A stretch of 64,000 nt of DNA from Flavobacterium difficile (GCF_011392115.1 NZ_JAAJBT010000003.1:243763-307762); one strand, 5' to 3'; positions 8,562 to 18,405 are shown, counted from the stretch's first letter. Notes: generated from the sequence alone by a model not told the origin. Numbers and translations are program-made.

Positions 8562-9341
8562 ATGATAAAATCGTCTATAGATAAAAATTTTTATTTTTCT
8601 GCATCCGTATTTGTTTTGCCGATACTTTTTGTAATGCTAATGTGGATTAGCTTTTATGTGAATTTGCATTATTATCCTGAAATGTATCAGTTCGGAATAT
8701 TGCCTAAAACCTTTAAAGGATTACGAGGTGTGGTTTGGCATATTTTTATTCATGGAGATTTTAAACATTTACTTAATAATTCCATTCCGATTTTCTTTTT
8801 GGTCATGGCTTTAAAGTATTTTTACCGTCAACAGTTCTGGCAGGTTTTGTGTTTTGGAATTTTATTCGGTGGAATAGGGACGTGGCTAATAGGTAGGAAT
8901 TCGTACCATATTGGGGCTAGTGGATTGGTATATTGTTTGGTGAGTTTCCTTCTTTTTAAAGGTTTTTTAACGAAGTATTATCGTTTGGTTGCGTTGTCAT
9001 TAACGATTGTGTTGTTGTATGGAGGAATCATTTGGTACATGTTTCCAAATCCAGAAACTTTAAATGGCGGTGTTTCTTGGGAAGGCCATTTTGCAGGTTT
9101 TGTAACAGGGATGACAATGGGTATTTTCATAAAAACACCACAATTTGAAAAACCAATTTTTTACGATTGGGAGCATCCTGATTTTGATCCTTCCGACAAA
9201 CCTTTTTTTAAACAATTTGATGAGAATGGAAATTTCATCAATCCGCCAAAACCTGAACCTGAAATCATTGAAGAAACAGAAGTAGATTCGTATTTTAAAT
9301 CTTCGGTTAGAGTGATTTACGAGTTTTTAAAGTTCAAATAA
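8562..9341 (+). CDS. rhomboid family intramembrane serine protease
   Basis: 259 aa with about six transmembrane helices. The rhomboid catalytic dyad is visible as Ser120 in HIGASGLVY and His176 in EGHFAGFVTG. The HGDFKHLLNN motif in the loop after the second helix is also typical. The C-terminal tail of about 55 residues is soluble and acidic. It cleaves membrane proteins within or near the bilayer; the substrate is unknown. It is divergent from rarA and convergent with rlmB, separated by a bidirectional terminator. Confidence 0.95.
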   Translation: MIKSSIDKNFYFSASVFVLPILFVMLMWISFYVNLHYYPEMYQFGILPKTFKGLRGVVWHIFIHGDFKHLLNNSIPIFFLVMALKYFYRQQFWQVLCFGILFGGIGTWLIGRNSYHIGASGLVYCLVSFLLFKGFLTKYYRLVALSLTIVLLYGGIIWYMFPNPETLNGGVSWEGHFAGFVTGMTMGIFIKTPQFEKPIFYDWEHPDFDPSDKPFFKQFDENGNFINPPKPEPEIIEETEVDSYFKSSVRVIYEFLKFK

Positions 9342-9395
9342 AAAGACTTATATAATTGAGAGTTTCAATCATATAAGTCATATAAGTGTTTTTTT
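9340..9395. terminator. bidirectional terminator between the rhomboid gene and rlmB
   Basis: GACTTATAT (9345-9353) pairs with ATATAAGTC (9371-9379), with an inner ATTGA/TCAAT stem. An A-tract lies on the left and a T-tract (about 9389-9395) on the right, serving both convergent genes. Confidence 0.8.
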
Positions 9396-9401
9396 CTAAA
9401 A

Positions 9402-10139
9402 TTAAAGTAATCTTTGTCTCACTACTTCATATAAAAAAGCACCACAAGCTACCGAAACATTTAAAGATTCGATAGTTCCATACATAGGTAATTTTGCTTT
9501 TTCATCCACTACTTTTAAAACGGATGGATTTACGCCGCGTTCTTCGTTACCCATGATAATCGCTACAGGAACTTTAAAATCAATATCGTAAATGGTTTGT
9601 TCTGTTTTTTCTGTTGCTGCAACAGTTTTGATATCGCAACTTTGTAAATGAAATACAGCGTCTTTAATATGATCTACTTTACAAATTGGGATATTGAATA
9701 CCGCACCGGCACTTGTTTTAACGGTATCGCCATTTACGGGAGCCGAACCTTGTTTTTGAACAATAATTCCATTCACGCCAACACATTCTGCTGTTCTAAT
9801 GATAGCGCCAAAATTTCGAGCATCAGACAATTGATCTAAAACTAAAAACAAAGGTGTTTTGCCACTTTCTAAAGTTTGTTCAATTAAAGCATCTAAATCG
9901 TGAAAAGCAATTGGTGAAATAGTTGCTACTGCACCTTGATGATTTAAAGATGTAAAACGGTTCAGTTTTTCGACTGGAACATAGCTAAAATTAACATTGT
10001 TTGCTTTTATAGCTTTCATTAAATCTTTCATTAAGTCGCCTTGCGCTTCTTTCTGAATAAATACTTTGTCTATAACTGCGCCAGAATGAATGGCTTCAAT
10101 TATGGCTCTAATTCCAAAAATTTGATTGTCGTTTTTCAT
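9402..10139 (-). CDS. rlmB: 23S rRNA (guanosine-2'-O-)-methyltransferase RlmB family
   Basis: 245 aa SPOUT methyltransferase. The N-terminal substrate-binding domain (about 1-75) begins IFGIRAIIEAI. The trefoil-knot catalytic domain shows LVLDQLSDARNFGAIIRTAE, IIMGNEERGV and the C-terminal knot motif SLNVSVACGAFLYE. It is expected to 2'-O-methylate a guanosine of 23S rRNA, using SAM. Length fits RlmB/TrmH group 3. It has its own unit, bounded by terminators on both sides. Confidence 0.95.
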   Translation of the reverse strand: MKNDNQIFGIRAIIEAIHSGAVIDKVFIQKEAQGDLMKDLMKAIKANNVNFSYVPVEKLNRFTSLNHQGAVATISPIAFHDLDALIEQTLESGKTPLFLVLDQLSDARNFGAIIRTAECVGVNGIIVQKQGSAPVNGDTVKTSAGAVFNIPICKVDHIKDAVFHLQSCDIKTVAATEKTEQTIYDIDFKVPVAIIMGNEERGVNPSVLKVVDEKAKLPMYGTIESLNVSVACGAFLYEVVRQRLL

Positions 10140-10150
10140 GTGTCAAAGGT

Positions 10151-10186
10151 AAAAAAAAAAGAGCACCTTTTGAAGAAGTGCTCTTT
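10151..10186 (-). terminator. terminator of the SusC/D locus
   Basis: Perfect 9-bp stem AAAGAGCAC (10158-10166) with GTGCTCTTT (10178-10186). Read on the minus strand it is followed by a run of ten T. It closes the minus-strand operon that ends at 10200. Confidence 0.9.
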
Positions 10187-10199
10187 AATTTGTTTTATG

Positions 10200-11189
10200 T
10201 TATTTCTTTTTCTTGATTTTTTTAATTTTTTTTGAAGAACTTGAGGTTTTACCTTGTTCTAGCTGTACGCCATTTGAATCAGTTAACGTGTAAGTAGTTC
10301 CATTTCTATTTATTGTTCCCACATATACATATGCATTTGGATTACCGTTTTCAGCAGAAACCATATCTGTATTCAAGACGCCACTAAAAGCAATTTCTCT
10401 AGAAAAAACACCTTGTTTTGCTACTGTAACAGTAAAAGGGATATCTTGATTTGGTGCAGGAGTAGCAGCTCCCAATGTCCAAAAGCTGGCAAAAATATCA
10501 TAATTTCCATTAGCTAAAGCAGAAGTTTCAATGTTTTCAGGACAGCTTGTGTAACTCGATTCTACTACGTTTCCACCTGCATCATACAGTTCTAAATCTA
10601 AATCAATATCACAAAAATCGTGTGGTTGTCCATCAATACCTAAATAAGTTCCCGTCCAATCTAGGGTAGTAGATAGGTTGGTAGAAGTTAAATTGTTTAT
10701 TGTTATATTCATTTCTGTTCCTTCAGCTACTAATCCTTTCAAATTTCTTCTTGATACTACATAGACTTTAAAGTTTTCTGTGCCTTCCGGAATAAAATCA
10801 GCAATAGTTTCAATGGTAAAAGTGAAGTTTGTCGTGTAAGGTGGAACTTCGAATACATAACCTACTGGACCACCATTTTCTTCAATCGCAACACAACTTG
10901 GATCGTTACTTAAACAGCCGTTTTGTATGTAGTAGTCCAATTGATCATCAGCAGTTCCATTTGGAGCAATTATTAATTTGTATTCAATTGGGTCGTTAAT
11001 CGCTTTGTCTAGTGTAAATTGAAGATCTATTGGTTGTCCTTCAATAACTGAGTATGATTTGCTAACTGCTGATAAAGTGGGTTTGTTTTTTTTACCTAAA
11101 TCATCTTCATCATCATTACAAGAAACGTATATTAAACTCGATAGCGTTAGTGCTACTAAGTATATAATTTTATTTACTGTTATTTTCAT
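10200..11189 (-). CDS. lipoprotein of the SusC/D locus, Calx-beta-like domain, lysine tail
   Basis: 329 aa. A lipoprotein signal peptide with the acylated Cys in YVSCNDDEDD. Residues about 40-170 resemble a Calx-beta domain (SYSVIEGQ and FIPEGTENFKVYVVS). A second beta-rich part follows, containing two Cys (FCDIDLDL and SCPENIE). The C-terminus is odd: a strongly basic SSSKKIKKIKKKK tail. It is the last gene of the SusC-SusD-lipoprotein operon, 10 nt after its neighbour, and is probably a surface or periplasmic partner in nutrient capture. Exact function unknown. Confidence 0.82.
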   Translation of the reverse strand: MKITVNKIIYLVALTLSSLIYVSCNDDEDDLGKKNKPTLSAVSKSYSVIEGQPIDLQFTLDKAINDPIEYKLIIAPNGTADDQLDYYIQNGCLSNDPSCVAIEENGGPVGYVFEVPPYTTNFTFTIETIADFIPEGTENFKVYVVSRRNLKGLVAEGTEMNITINNLTSTNLSTTLDWTGTYLGIDGQPHDFCDIDLDLELYDAGGNVVESSYTSCPENIETSALANGNYDIFASFWTLGAATPAPNQDIPFTVTVAKQGVFSREIAFSGVLNTDMVSAENGNPNAYVYVGTINRNGTTYTLTDSNGVQLEQGKTSSSSKKIKKIKKKK

Positions 11190-11199
11190 GTTTTTTTAA

Positions 11200-12087
11200 T
11201 TAAAGTTTTGTGTAAACGGCTCTGTATTTTCTTAGACCAGCTGCACGAACAACTGTGTAAGTCATTGTAATCTCAACAACGTTTCCGGTTAAAGGGTCTA
11301 GAGTAACTTCGTTTTGGTCGTCTTGGCTTCCTTTTACTAAATTTGGATAATAATCTCCTAAGAATTGTTGAGGTATTATAATTGTTTGGCAAACGTCATT
11401 AAAAATAAATCCATTTCTTGGAGCACCAGATGTAGTTAAGTCATCTAGACCGCCTAATGCTAAATCTCCAAATTCTGAAGTTGAAGAAGTCACATATTCA
11501 CCTACAGTTCCAGTTGAAGTTATAGTTTCTGTTGTAAAACTATACACAGCACCATTGTCGATTCTTGTAACCTCTAGAGTGTAATCTCCCGCTAAAGCAG
11601 ATTCACATTTTGCAATTGTGATTGTAATTTGTTTGTTAGCATCAGAAATTACCGCATTATTACTAGAAACTTGTGTTAAATTAATTACTATAGTTTTTGG
11701 AGTATTTCCAGGTAAAACTGTTGGGTTAATAGTTATAGGTAATAATACAAAATCTGATCCTGCAGGTATAGTAATTTGATTGCCTGTAATGTCAATTGTG
11801 TAATCTGTACCTTGTAAAGCAGTACTTGAAGCATCTACTGAAAATTGAACAGTAATATTGCTATTAGAAGGAGTTCCATTGCTTCCGCCAATTAAATCTA
11901 TTGGTTCAGTAACCTGTACAGGGTTTACATCTGCACTTGTATAAATGTAAGATGATTCACTTTTTTTAAACCCTACAATGTGTGCTCCGGATTTAAAATC
12001 TTCCACATCATCTTTTACACATGAAAACAAAAGTACTATTGAAAAAAGCGCTAGTGTTATTTTTTTAAAATTATTCATATTTTTCAT
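11200..12087 (-). CDS. lipoprotein of the SusC/D locus (DUF1735/BT_3987-like N-terminus)
   Basis: 295 aa from the ATG at 12087; a longer frame from a TTG at 12105 would overlap susD and adds nothing to the signal peptide. The lipobox is LLFSCVKDD. Residues about 50-165 form a beta-sandwich-like domain (FSVDASSTALQGTDYTI, IPAGSDFVLLPITIN) similar to the N-terminal domain of surface lipoproteins coded next to SusD. The C-terminal half carries two Cys and is not recognised. Cotranscribed with susC/susD; a surface accessory binding protein is likely. Confidence 0.78.
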   Translation of the reverse strand: MKNMNNFKKITLALFSIVLLFSCVKDDVEDFKSGAHIVGFKKSESSYIYTSADVNPVQVTEPIDLIGGSNGTPSNSNITVQFSVDASSTALQGTDYTIDITGNQITIPAGSDFVLLPITINPTVLPGNTPKTIVINLTQVSSNNAVISDANKQITITIAKCESALAGDYTLEVTRIDNGAVYSFTTETITSTGTVGEYVTSSTSEFGDLALGGLDDLTTSGAPRNGFIFNDVCQTIIIPQQFLGDYYPNLVKGSQDDQNEVTLDPLTGNVVEITMTYTVVRAAGLRKYRAVYTKL

Positions 12088-12092
12088 ATTAA

Positions 12093-13586
12093 TTATAGAT
12101 TCCAAAATACTCTACTTGTAAAAGCTTGAGATTCATTTTGCGCTGGAACATTTGCGGTGTTACCAGAAATTTCTGAACTTGGATATAAAAGACGAACAGG
12201 TCTAGATGTTCCAGGAGCTACTGTTGATAACGGGACATGAGCTGGGAAACCTGTTCTTGTATTTTCTATCCAGGTTTCAATACCGTTTATTCCGTTTAAA
12301 GCTATCCATTTTTGATTGATAATAGCTTCAATTTCATTTCCTGTTGATGCATTCCAATTTACTAATGAAATGGCTTGGTTGTAATAAGCAGTTGCATCTG
12401 CAGCAGATAATCCAAAAAATTTATAGGATTCTGTTATTCCACTTTCGTACAAGTTTTTTGCAACTCCAGGTAATAAATTTCTTTGAACTGCTTCTGCTTG
12501 TAAGAACAAACTTTCGGCCGCTGTAAAAATGATTCCATCTTGTGCATTACTTGTTAATAAGCCCGTTCCTACATGAGAAACTGGATAATTTGTGGATGCA
12601 TTTAAAACATCTCCTTGCTGATGACCTGCGTAAGTTCCATTAGAAGCAGCAGAATAGATTCTGTTTCTTCTTCCATCATTAGTGTTGGTAAGGTAAGTGA
12701 TGGTGTATTTAGTTGCAGCTGTAGAAGACCAATTGTTTAAAAATGCACCTGTTGAATCTAAAAATAATGAAGCAAATGCATTTGGTTTATTGTTGTTAAA
12801 TCCTGGGTTAATTCTGATATTATCATTTGGACCTAAAAATTGAGCATTCGCAGCAACTAATTCCTGCATTTCGGATTGTACATAAGCAGCAGATGAAGCT
12901 TTTTGTGATTCACGAATTAGGATCTTTAATTTTAACGTGTTGGCTAATTTTTTCCACATCGCCATGTTACCTTGTAAGATTACGTCGTTAGCTCCTGGGT
13001 TTATGGCTGAAGAAGGTGCGTTGTCTATAAGTGAAACCGCTTGTTCTAATTGCACTACTAAATTGCGATAAATTGCCATGTCATCATCATAAGCAGGTGT
13101 TAAGTTTTGTCCTCTTTTATGTGCTTCAGTATAAGGAATGTCGCCATATAAATCTACTAAATACTGAAAATATTTTGCTTTCAATATTTTAGAGATTGCT
13201 TTGTAATATTCGTAATTTGGTTCTTCAGAATTAATGATGAAAGTAAAGTTAGATGTTCTTAACATTAGGTTTTCAAAAATACCTGAATAAAAATCTGACG
13301 TTACATTATAGGTGTGTTCGTTGAAATAATAACTTGAGTTCGAAGCACCAACATCTCTAGTCCAATTGTTCATCATTAAATTACCAAGTTGGTTCATATT
13401 CGTTGAAAACGTAGAATATGTGTATACTTGACTTGCTGCTAAAACATTTTCAGGTTTTATGTTTTCTGACGAAGGATTGTTTGGGTCTTCATTTACATCT
13501 AAATAGCTGTCACATGAAGCAAGAGTAACAACAGTAGCAAAAGCCATTATTGCATTTCTGTATATTGAGTTTTTTATTTTTTTCAT
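12093..13586 (-). CDS. SusD/RagB-family nutrient-binding outer-membrane lipoprotein
   Basis: 497 aa. A lipoprotein signal ends at ASCDSYLDVNEDPN, the usual start of a mature SusD. The sequence matches the SusD-like_2 type: LKAKYFQYLVDLYGDIPYTEA early on, KLKILIRES in a TPR helix, and the C-terminal WIALNGINGIETWIE. It caps the SusC channel at the cell surface and captures ligand. It lies 5 nt downstream of susC. The substrate is not evident because no glycoside hydrolase or peptidase is linked. Confidence 0.94.
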   Translation of the reverse strand: MKKIKNSIYRNAIMAFATVVTLASCDSYLDVNEDPNNPSSENIKPENVLAASQVYTYSTFSTNMNQLGNLMMNNWTRDVGASNSSYYFNEHTYNVTSDFYSGIFENLMLRTSNFTFIINSEEPNYEYYKAISKILKAKYFQYLVDLYGDIPYTEAHKRGQNLTPAYDDDMAIYRNLVVQLEQAVSLIDNAPSSAINPGANDVILQGNMAMWKKLANTLKLKILIRESQKASSAAYVQSEMQELVAANAQFLGPNDNIRINPGFNNNKPNAFASLFLDSTGAFLNNWSSTAATKYTITYLTNTNDGRRNRIYSAASNGTYAGHQQGDVLNASTNYPVSHVGTGLLTSNAQDGIIFTAAESLFLQAEAVQRNLLPGVAKNLYESGITESYKFFGLSAADATAYYNQAISLVNWNASTGNEIEAIINQKWIALNGINGIETWIENTRTGFPAHVPLSTVAPGTSRPVRLLYPSSEISGNTANVPAQNESQAFTSRVFWNL

Positions 13587-13591
13587 AGTTA

Positions 13592-16500
13592 TTAGAATGA
13601 AATGTTTACGTTAAAACCATATGTTCTAGTTGATGGTCCTTGAGCTGATGTACTTAAACCTACATTGTTACCTGTTGTAAATGAAAATTCAGGGTCACTG
13701 TAGTTTCTGTTTTGTTTTGGTAATACCATAAACGCGTTTCTAACATTGAAGCCAATAGATAGTGCGTCGATAAAAGTTTTACTTAAAGCTTTTTTGTTAA
13801 AATCATAAGACAATGCAATTTCTCTGCATTTAAAAGCTGTAGCATCTAACACAAAATTCTCATCAATTTCTCTATAAATTCCTGTGAAATAATTCTGATC
13901 TCCTGAGGTTGTTACACTAGTGTTAGGTGAAAATACACCAGGCGAAGTTTCTATTACAGAATTTGGAAAAATAAAAGGATCTCTTCCGTTTTCTGCTGTA
14001 ACAATATCAGATCCATTCTGAATTAAATCATCTTTTGTTCCTGAGTAAAAAACGTGTCCTGTTCTGTAATCAAAAACTGCTGAAAGTTTTAAATTTTTAT
14101 ATTTTACATTGGTAGATAAACCTAAAATATAATCTGGAGTTGTTTTTCCTAAGTTTTTGTTTGCTTGTTTTAAAGGATCACCTGTAGCAGCATCAATAAC
14201 AACATTTCCGTTTTCATCTCTTTGGTAACCAACTCCAACAATTGTTGGGAACTGTTGGCCTTCAATAGCTTTTATACCTACTGTTCCAACGAACTGACCT
14301 ACAGGAACTTCTTTAGAGTTTTCTGAAATTTTTGTAACAGTTGTTTTTGGTGCACTGTAGTTAAATTTAAAATCCCAACTGAAGTTTTTAGTTTTAATTG
14401 GAGTGATTCCTAAATCTAATTCTAATCCAGTTGACCTTGTTTCACCCACATTAATTGTAGCTGTATTTGCTCCAGATGAAGTAGATGGTGAAATTTCTAT
14501 AATCTGATCGGTGTTATCTGAAGAGTAGTAACTGGCATCAAATGTAATTCTTCGTTTTAAAAATTCTACATTTAAGTTAACTTCTTTAGATAAATTCTTT
14601 TCATTTACAAGATTGCCATCAGTTATAGCTAAGCTTTGAGCAAATGAATTGATATCTGCATAAGGGAATCCTGCTCCTGTTGCAGGTTGGAAACGGTCGT
14701 TAATATCATAAGGTGAAACAACGGCATTACCAACACTTACGATACTTGCAGAAATTTTCATGTAATCTAAAAATGAACTACCTAAATTTTCAAAAGCTTT
14801 TGTAGGAATAAATGACATACCAACACTTCCATAAGGAAAAGATCTATTTTTAGCAGATAAAACCGATGTCCATTCTTTTCTTCCAGTTACATTTAAAAAT
14901 AAATACTCTTTGTAACCTAAGTCTAAATTGGCAAAATAAGCATATCCTCTTTCTTTTGTTTTAATATCATCTATATCAGCATTACCTGTAATGTTAGAGA
15001 TATTGTATAAACCTGGAACTACTAAATTTTGTCCTTGTGCAGAAATAAAATTTGTTTCTAGGTTTGTGATATTGTTTCCAATGTTCGCTTTTAATGTGAT
15101 GTCGTCAGTTAAATTGTAATCAAAATTAACCATTAAGTCAGAATATAATCTTCTGCTATTATCATTACTCACAAAATAAATAGATGGATAATTCAATGGA
15201 GAATCCCAGTATACAACAGGATGAGTATATCCATTAAAAAATCTATTTCCATTTGATGAAGTACTTCTAAAACTACCTCTGTAAATAGCGCTAATGTTTT
15301 TGTTAAATTTATAATTTAATTCTCCAACACCTTCAAATGTTTGAGTTTTTGTGTTTCGTCTTTCGTTTTTTAGTCTCCAATATGGACTTAATTCCCAGTA
15401 TGTCCAATGCGCTGCGTTATCACCTTGACTGAATTCGCTAACAGGAACATTTACGGGTACTTGTAAAAGTGAATTGTAAACAGAACTTTCAACACCTCCA
15501 GCTACATCTGTATTTGAAGAAGTATATCTCATATTTCCATTCACAGATAATTTTCCAGCGGTTTTTCCTGCACTTAAATTAAAGTTATTTTTTTTGAAAA
15601 TATCACCAGGTACAATTCCTTCAGTAATTTGATTTCCCACGGAAAAATTCATATAACCGTTTTCATCACCAGCAGATATAGCAATAGAATTCAATGCTGT
15701 TGACCCTACATTAAAAAAATCTTTGATGTTATTTTTTCTAGCTTCATAAGTGTATAAATTTTGTCCTAAACCCGTTGGCTGTAAACTTCCGTCTAATTCT
15801 GGTCCCCAGTTCGTGTTTTCAGTAAAATCTTGCGCCCCTTGATACCCTTGTCCGAATCTTGTTTGTACTTTAGGTATAAATGCTAACTCATCGAATGTAT
15901 ATGTAGAATTTAAGGTTACTTTAAATTTTTCATTGTTTTTAGATCCCTTTTTAGTAGTTACAATAATTACCCCGTTTGAACCTCTCGAGCCGTACAAAGC
16001 AGCTCCACTTGAGCCTTTCATTACGTTTACACTTTCAATGATTTCTGGGTTTAACTCTGTGAAAGCGCCCGCTGTAGAAACCACACCGTTAATTACAATA
16101 AGCGCTTCGTTATTTCCAGTAATAGACCTAAATCCTCTTAATTGGATTCTAGTGTCTGGATTTACTCCGTTATTAACTGTGTTAATTTGAAGTCCAGATA
16201 CTTTACCAATCAATCCAACGGCAGCATTAGATGCTTTAGCTTGGTTTAACTCAGAGGATTTAATCAATTGCGTTGAACTTGTAATCTCATCGGGTTTTCT
16301 TTTAATTCCAAGTGCTGTAATAACCACGCCTTCGATGGTTTGTGAATCGTCTTCAAGTTTAATATTTAAATTAGAAGAACCTGCAGAAATCTCTTTAGTT
16401 TTTGAGCCCAAATAGCTAATTACTAGTGTTTGAGTAGGATCTGCTTTAATGGTGAATTTTCCGTCAATGTCTGTTTGTGTGCCAGAACCGTTTTCTTTTA

Positions 16501-16636
16501 CGACAATACTTGCACCGATAAGTGGTTGTCCAGCTGGATCTGTGACTTTTCCGGAAATGTTTTTTTCTTGAGCTAGTACAAACTGACTAATCAGCAAGAA
16601 AAGGAGTAAAGTTAGTTGGTTTAGTTTTTTTTTCAT
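13592..16636 (-). CDS. SusC/RagA-family TonB-linked outer-membrane transporter
   Basis: 1014 aa. Signal peptide (about 1-22), a carboxypeptidase-D-like regulatory domain (about 25-105, GKVTDPAGQPLIGASI), a plug domain (about 115-225, with GSSGAALYGSRGSNGVI) and a 22-strand-type barrel ending in Phe (NVNISF). It imports the ligand caught by its SusD partner, powered by TonB/ExbBD. The locus has no linked ECF sigma/anti-sigma pair in this window and the N-terminus has no signalling domain. A perfect palindrome lies 47 nt before the start. Confidence 0.97.
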   Translation of the reverse strand: MKKKLNQLTLLLFLLISQFVLAQEKNISGKVTDPAGQPLIGASIVVKENGSGTQTDIDGKFTIKADPTQTLVISYLGSKTKEISAGSSNLNIKLEDDSQTIEGVVITALGIKRKPDEITSSTQLIKSSELNQAKASNAAVGLIGKVSGLQINTVNNGVNPDTRIQLRGFRSITGNNEALIVINGVVSTAGAFTELNPEIIESVNVMKGSSGAALYGSRGSNGVIIVTTKKGSKNNEKFKVTLNSTYTFDELAFIPKVQTRFGQGYQGAQDFTENTNWGPELDGSLQPTGLGQNLYTYEARKNNIKDFFNVGSTALNSIAISAGDENGYMNFSVGNQITEGIVPGDIFKKNNFNLSAGKTAGKLSVNGNMRYTSSNTDVAGGVESSVYNSLLQVPVNVPVSEFSQGDNAAHWTYWELSPYWRLKNERRNTKTQTFEGVGELNYKFNKNISAIYRGSFRSTSSNGNRFFNGYTHPVVYWDSPLNYPSIYFVSNDNSRRLYSDLMVNFDYNLTDDITLKANIGNNITNLETNFISAQGQNLVVPGLYNISNITGNADIDDIKTKERGYAYFANLDLGYKEYLFLNVTGRKEWTSVLSAKNRSFPYGSVGMSFIPTKAFENLGSSFLDYMKISASIVSVGNAVVSPYDINDRFQPATGAGFPYADINSFAQSLAITDGNLVNEKNLSKEVNLNVEFLKRRITFDASYYSSDNTDQIIEISPSTSSGANTATINVGETRSTGLELDLGITPIKTKNFSWDFKFNYSAPKTTVTKISENSKEVPVGQFVGTVGIKAIEGQQFPTIVGVGYQRDENGNVVIDAATGDPLKQANKNLGKTTPDYILGLSTNVKYKNLKLSAVFDYRTGHVFYSGTKDDLIQNGSDIVTAENGRDPFIFPNSVIETSPGVFSPNTSVTTSGDQNYFTGIYREIDENFVLDATAFKCREIALSYDFNKKALSKTFIDALSIGFNVRNAFMVLPKQNRNYSDPEFSFTTGNNVGLSTSAQGPSTRTYGFNVNISF

Positions 16637-16749
16637 TTGTTTTTTTATAAATAATTTTCACAAAAAAAGACATAATATTATTGACTTGCAAGTAAAGTGT
16701 TTATTTTTTTAATAAAAATTTTCTATTTCTCTGATTTTTATAAAGATAA

Positions 16750-18405
16750 TTAAAAATTGGTTTTAAAACTAATTTGAAGAATGGAGTTGCCAAGTTTTAT
16801 GTCTTGGTTGCCAGAGTTTCCGTTTGCATAGACTAAATTAAATAAGCCTCCATTTGTGAAAAGTCCAATTCCTATGCCTAAACTATAAAGTTGACCTTTG
16901 TTATTATTCGCTTTATCTTGATAATAACCAAAATCTGTAACGCTATAAAAATATAGGTTTGAAGATGCTATGTAGCGATATTCTGCAAAAATTCCACTGA
17001 AAATATTTCCTTGTAAACTATTTTCGTTAAAACCTCTAATCGATTGAATCCCACCAAAACGATACAATTCATTGGTAAAATAGTCGTTACTTTGAAGGAA
17101 ATAAGTATCGTTTTTCAGATGAATGTAGTTTTTTTTGTTGAGTTCGAGTAAGTGTTGGATTTGGAATTGTGCGAAAAATTGATTCGTTTTTAAAGTGCTT
17201 GTTGTTCTGTTTCCAATTCCGAATTTTGTAAAAATGGAGAATTTATCTGGAAACATCGAGTCGTCAAATTCTATTTTTTTATGTTCAAAAGTAGTAGTTA
17301 TGAAAGTTGATTTCAAATCTTTTAAATCAGAACTTGCGATTTTTTGTATGGCTTCTGAAATATTGTCTTTATAACCAATAAATGCTTTGGTGTTGTAGTT
17401 TATCATGTAACCCAAATCGAAATCAAAACTGCTGTTTTGAAAAATGGTATCTTGTTTAAAAATTTTTAAATTCGTTTTTAAGGCTAATGGGCTCTTGAAA
17501 ATATAGGCCAAATCTAAGTTAACGTTAAAAGTACTTTGTTTGTTTCCGTCATTCTTCCAGTACAAATTGAAGCGTTCGCCAGAATTCAAATTATTATATA
17601 AATTCAAATCTAAATAGCCGTTAAATTGTAACTTTTGTGTTTCTTCATTGTTTCCAAAGCCTAAATAACCATCAAAGCTATTGTTCTTTCTTTTTTCTAA
17701 ATATAGATATACTTTCGTTGAATCAATTGTAAGTAACACTTCTGGATATTTGGTTTGATTTACAAAAGGTAAAGCGTTAAAATCTGAATGAATTTTTTTA
17801 ATTGTACTTTTATTGAAAGGCTTTGATTGGTATTTTCTTAAAAAAACTTTTTTAATCCCGCTAGGAAATTGATTGTAGCCTTGAAAAACTAAGTTGTTAA
17901 TTTTTCTAACTTTATTTAATTCTATGATAATTTCGGCTTGAAGTTGTTTGTTAAATGTGTTGAAATGCTCTAATTTTATTTTTGCTTGAGCAAAGCCTTT
18001 CTTTTCTAGAATGTTCAGTTTTTCATTTACATAGTTTTCTATGTTTGAAAGTAGAATAATTTCTGATGTTTTTAGATTTAATAATTCTTTGATTTCGTTA
18101 GGAATACTGTCGGTTTTAATCTCAATATTTCGAGTTAAATTTCCAAGTTTATATATAAAGGTAAAACTACTATCGTTGTTTTTTTTAGTTTCTTTCAATT
18201 CGTTTTCTAAATAGCCAATCTTTAGTAAGCTTTTATTGAAATTATTTTGAAATTCTAATAAATTCTTAATTTCTTTATGCGTTTTGATATAGCCAATACT
18301 ATCAATAATTTTATTTTCAGTTGAAGTGCTTCCTTCAATTTTTAAATAAAACTGCTGACCATATATACAAGTTGAAAATAAAAATAAGAATATAAGGTAT
18401 TTCAT
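16750..18405 (-). CDS. Omp85/BamA-superfamily outer-membrane protein
   Basis: 551 aa. Signal peptide (about 1-16). Residues about 20-215 look like POTRA-type repeats (alternating strands and helices). From about 235 onwards the sequence is a beta barrel ending with Phe (ISFKTNF). The conserved lid-loop motif of Omp85 proteins appears as SIRGFNENSLQGN. It is shorter than BamA (about 800 aa), nearer in size to TamA or TpsB-like members. It is transcribed towards susC with a 113-bp gap, so the two may or may not share a transcript. Its client is unknown. Confidence 0.85.
   Translation of the reverse strand: MKYLIFLFLFSTCIYGQQFYLKIEGSTSTENKIIDSIGYIKTHKEIKNLLEFQNNFNKSLLKIGYLENELKETKKNNDSSFTFIYKLGNLTRNIEIKTDSIPNEIKELLNLKTSEIILLSNIENYVNEKLNILEKKGFAQAKIKLEHFNTFNKQLQAEIIIELNKVRKINNLVFQGYNQFPSGIKKVFLRKYQSKPFNKSTIKKIHSDFNALPFVNQTKYPEVLLTIDSTKVYLYLEKRKNNSFDGYLGFGNNEETQKLQFNGYLDLNLYNNLNSGERFNLYWKNDGNKQSTFNVNLDLAYIFKSPLALKTNLKIFKQDTIFQNSSFDFDLGYMINYNTKAFIGYKDNISEAIQKIASSDLKDLKSTFITTTFEHKKIEFDDSMFPDKFSIFTKFGIGNRTTSTLKTNQFFAQFQIQHLLELNKKNYIHLKNDTYFLQSNDYFTNELYRFGGIQSIRGFNENSLQGNIFSGIFAEYRYIASSNLYFYSVTDFGYYQDKANNNKGQLYSLGIGIGLFTNGGLFNLVYANGNSGNQDIKLGNSILQISFKTNF

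Noticed and set aside
12088..12105. TTG start for the SusC/D-linked lipoprotein
   Set aside because: It would overlap susD and place extra residues before the signal peptide; the ATG at 12087 fits better.
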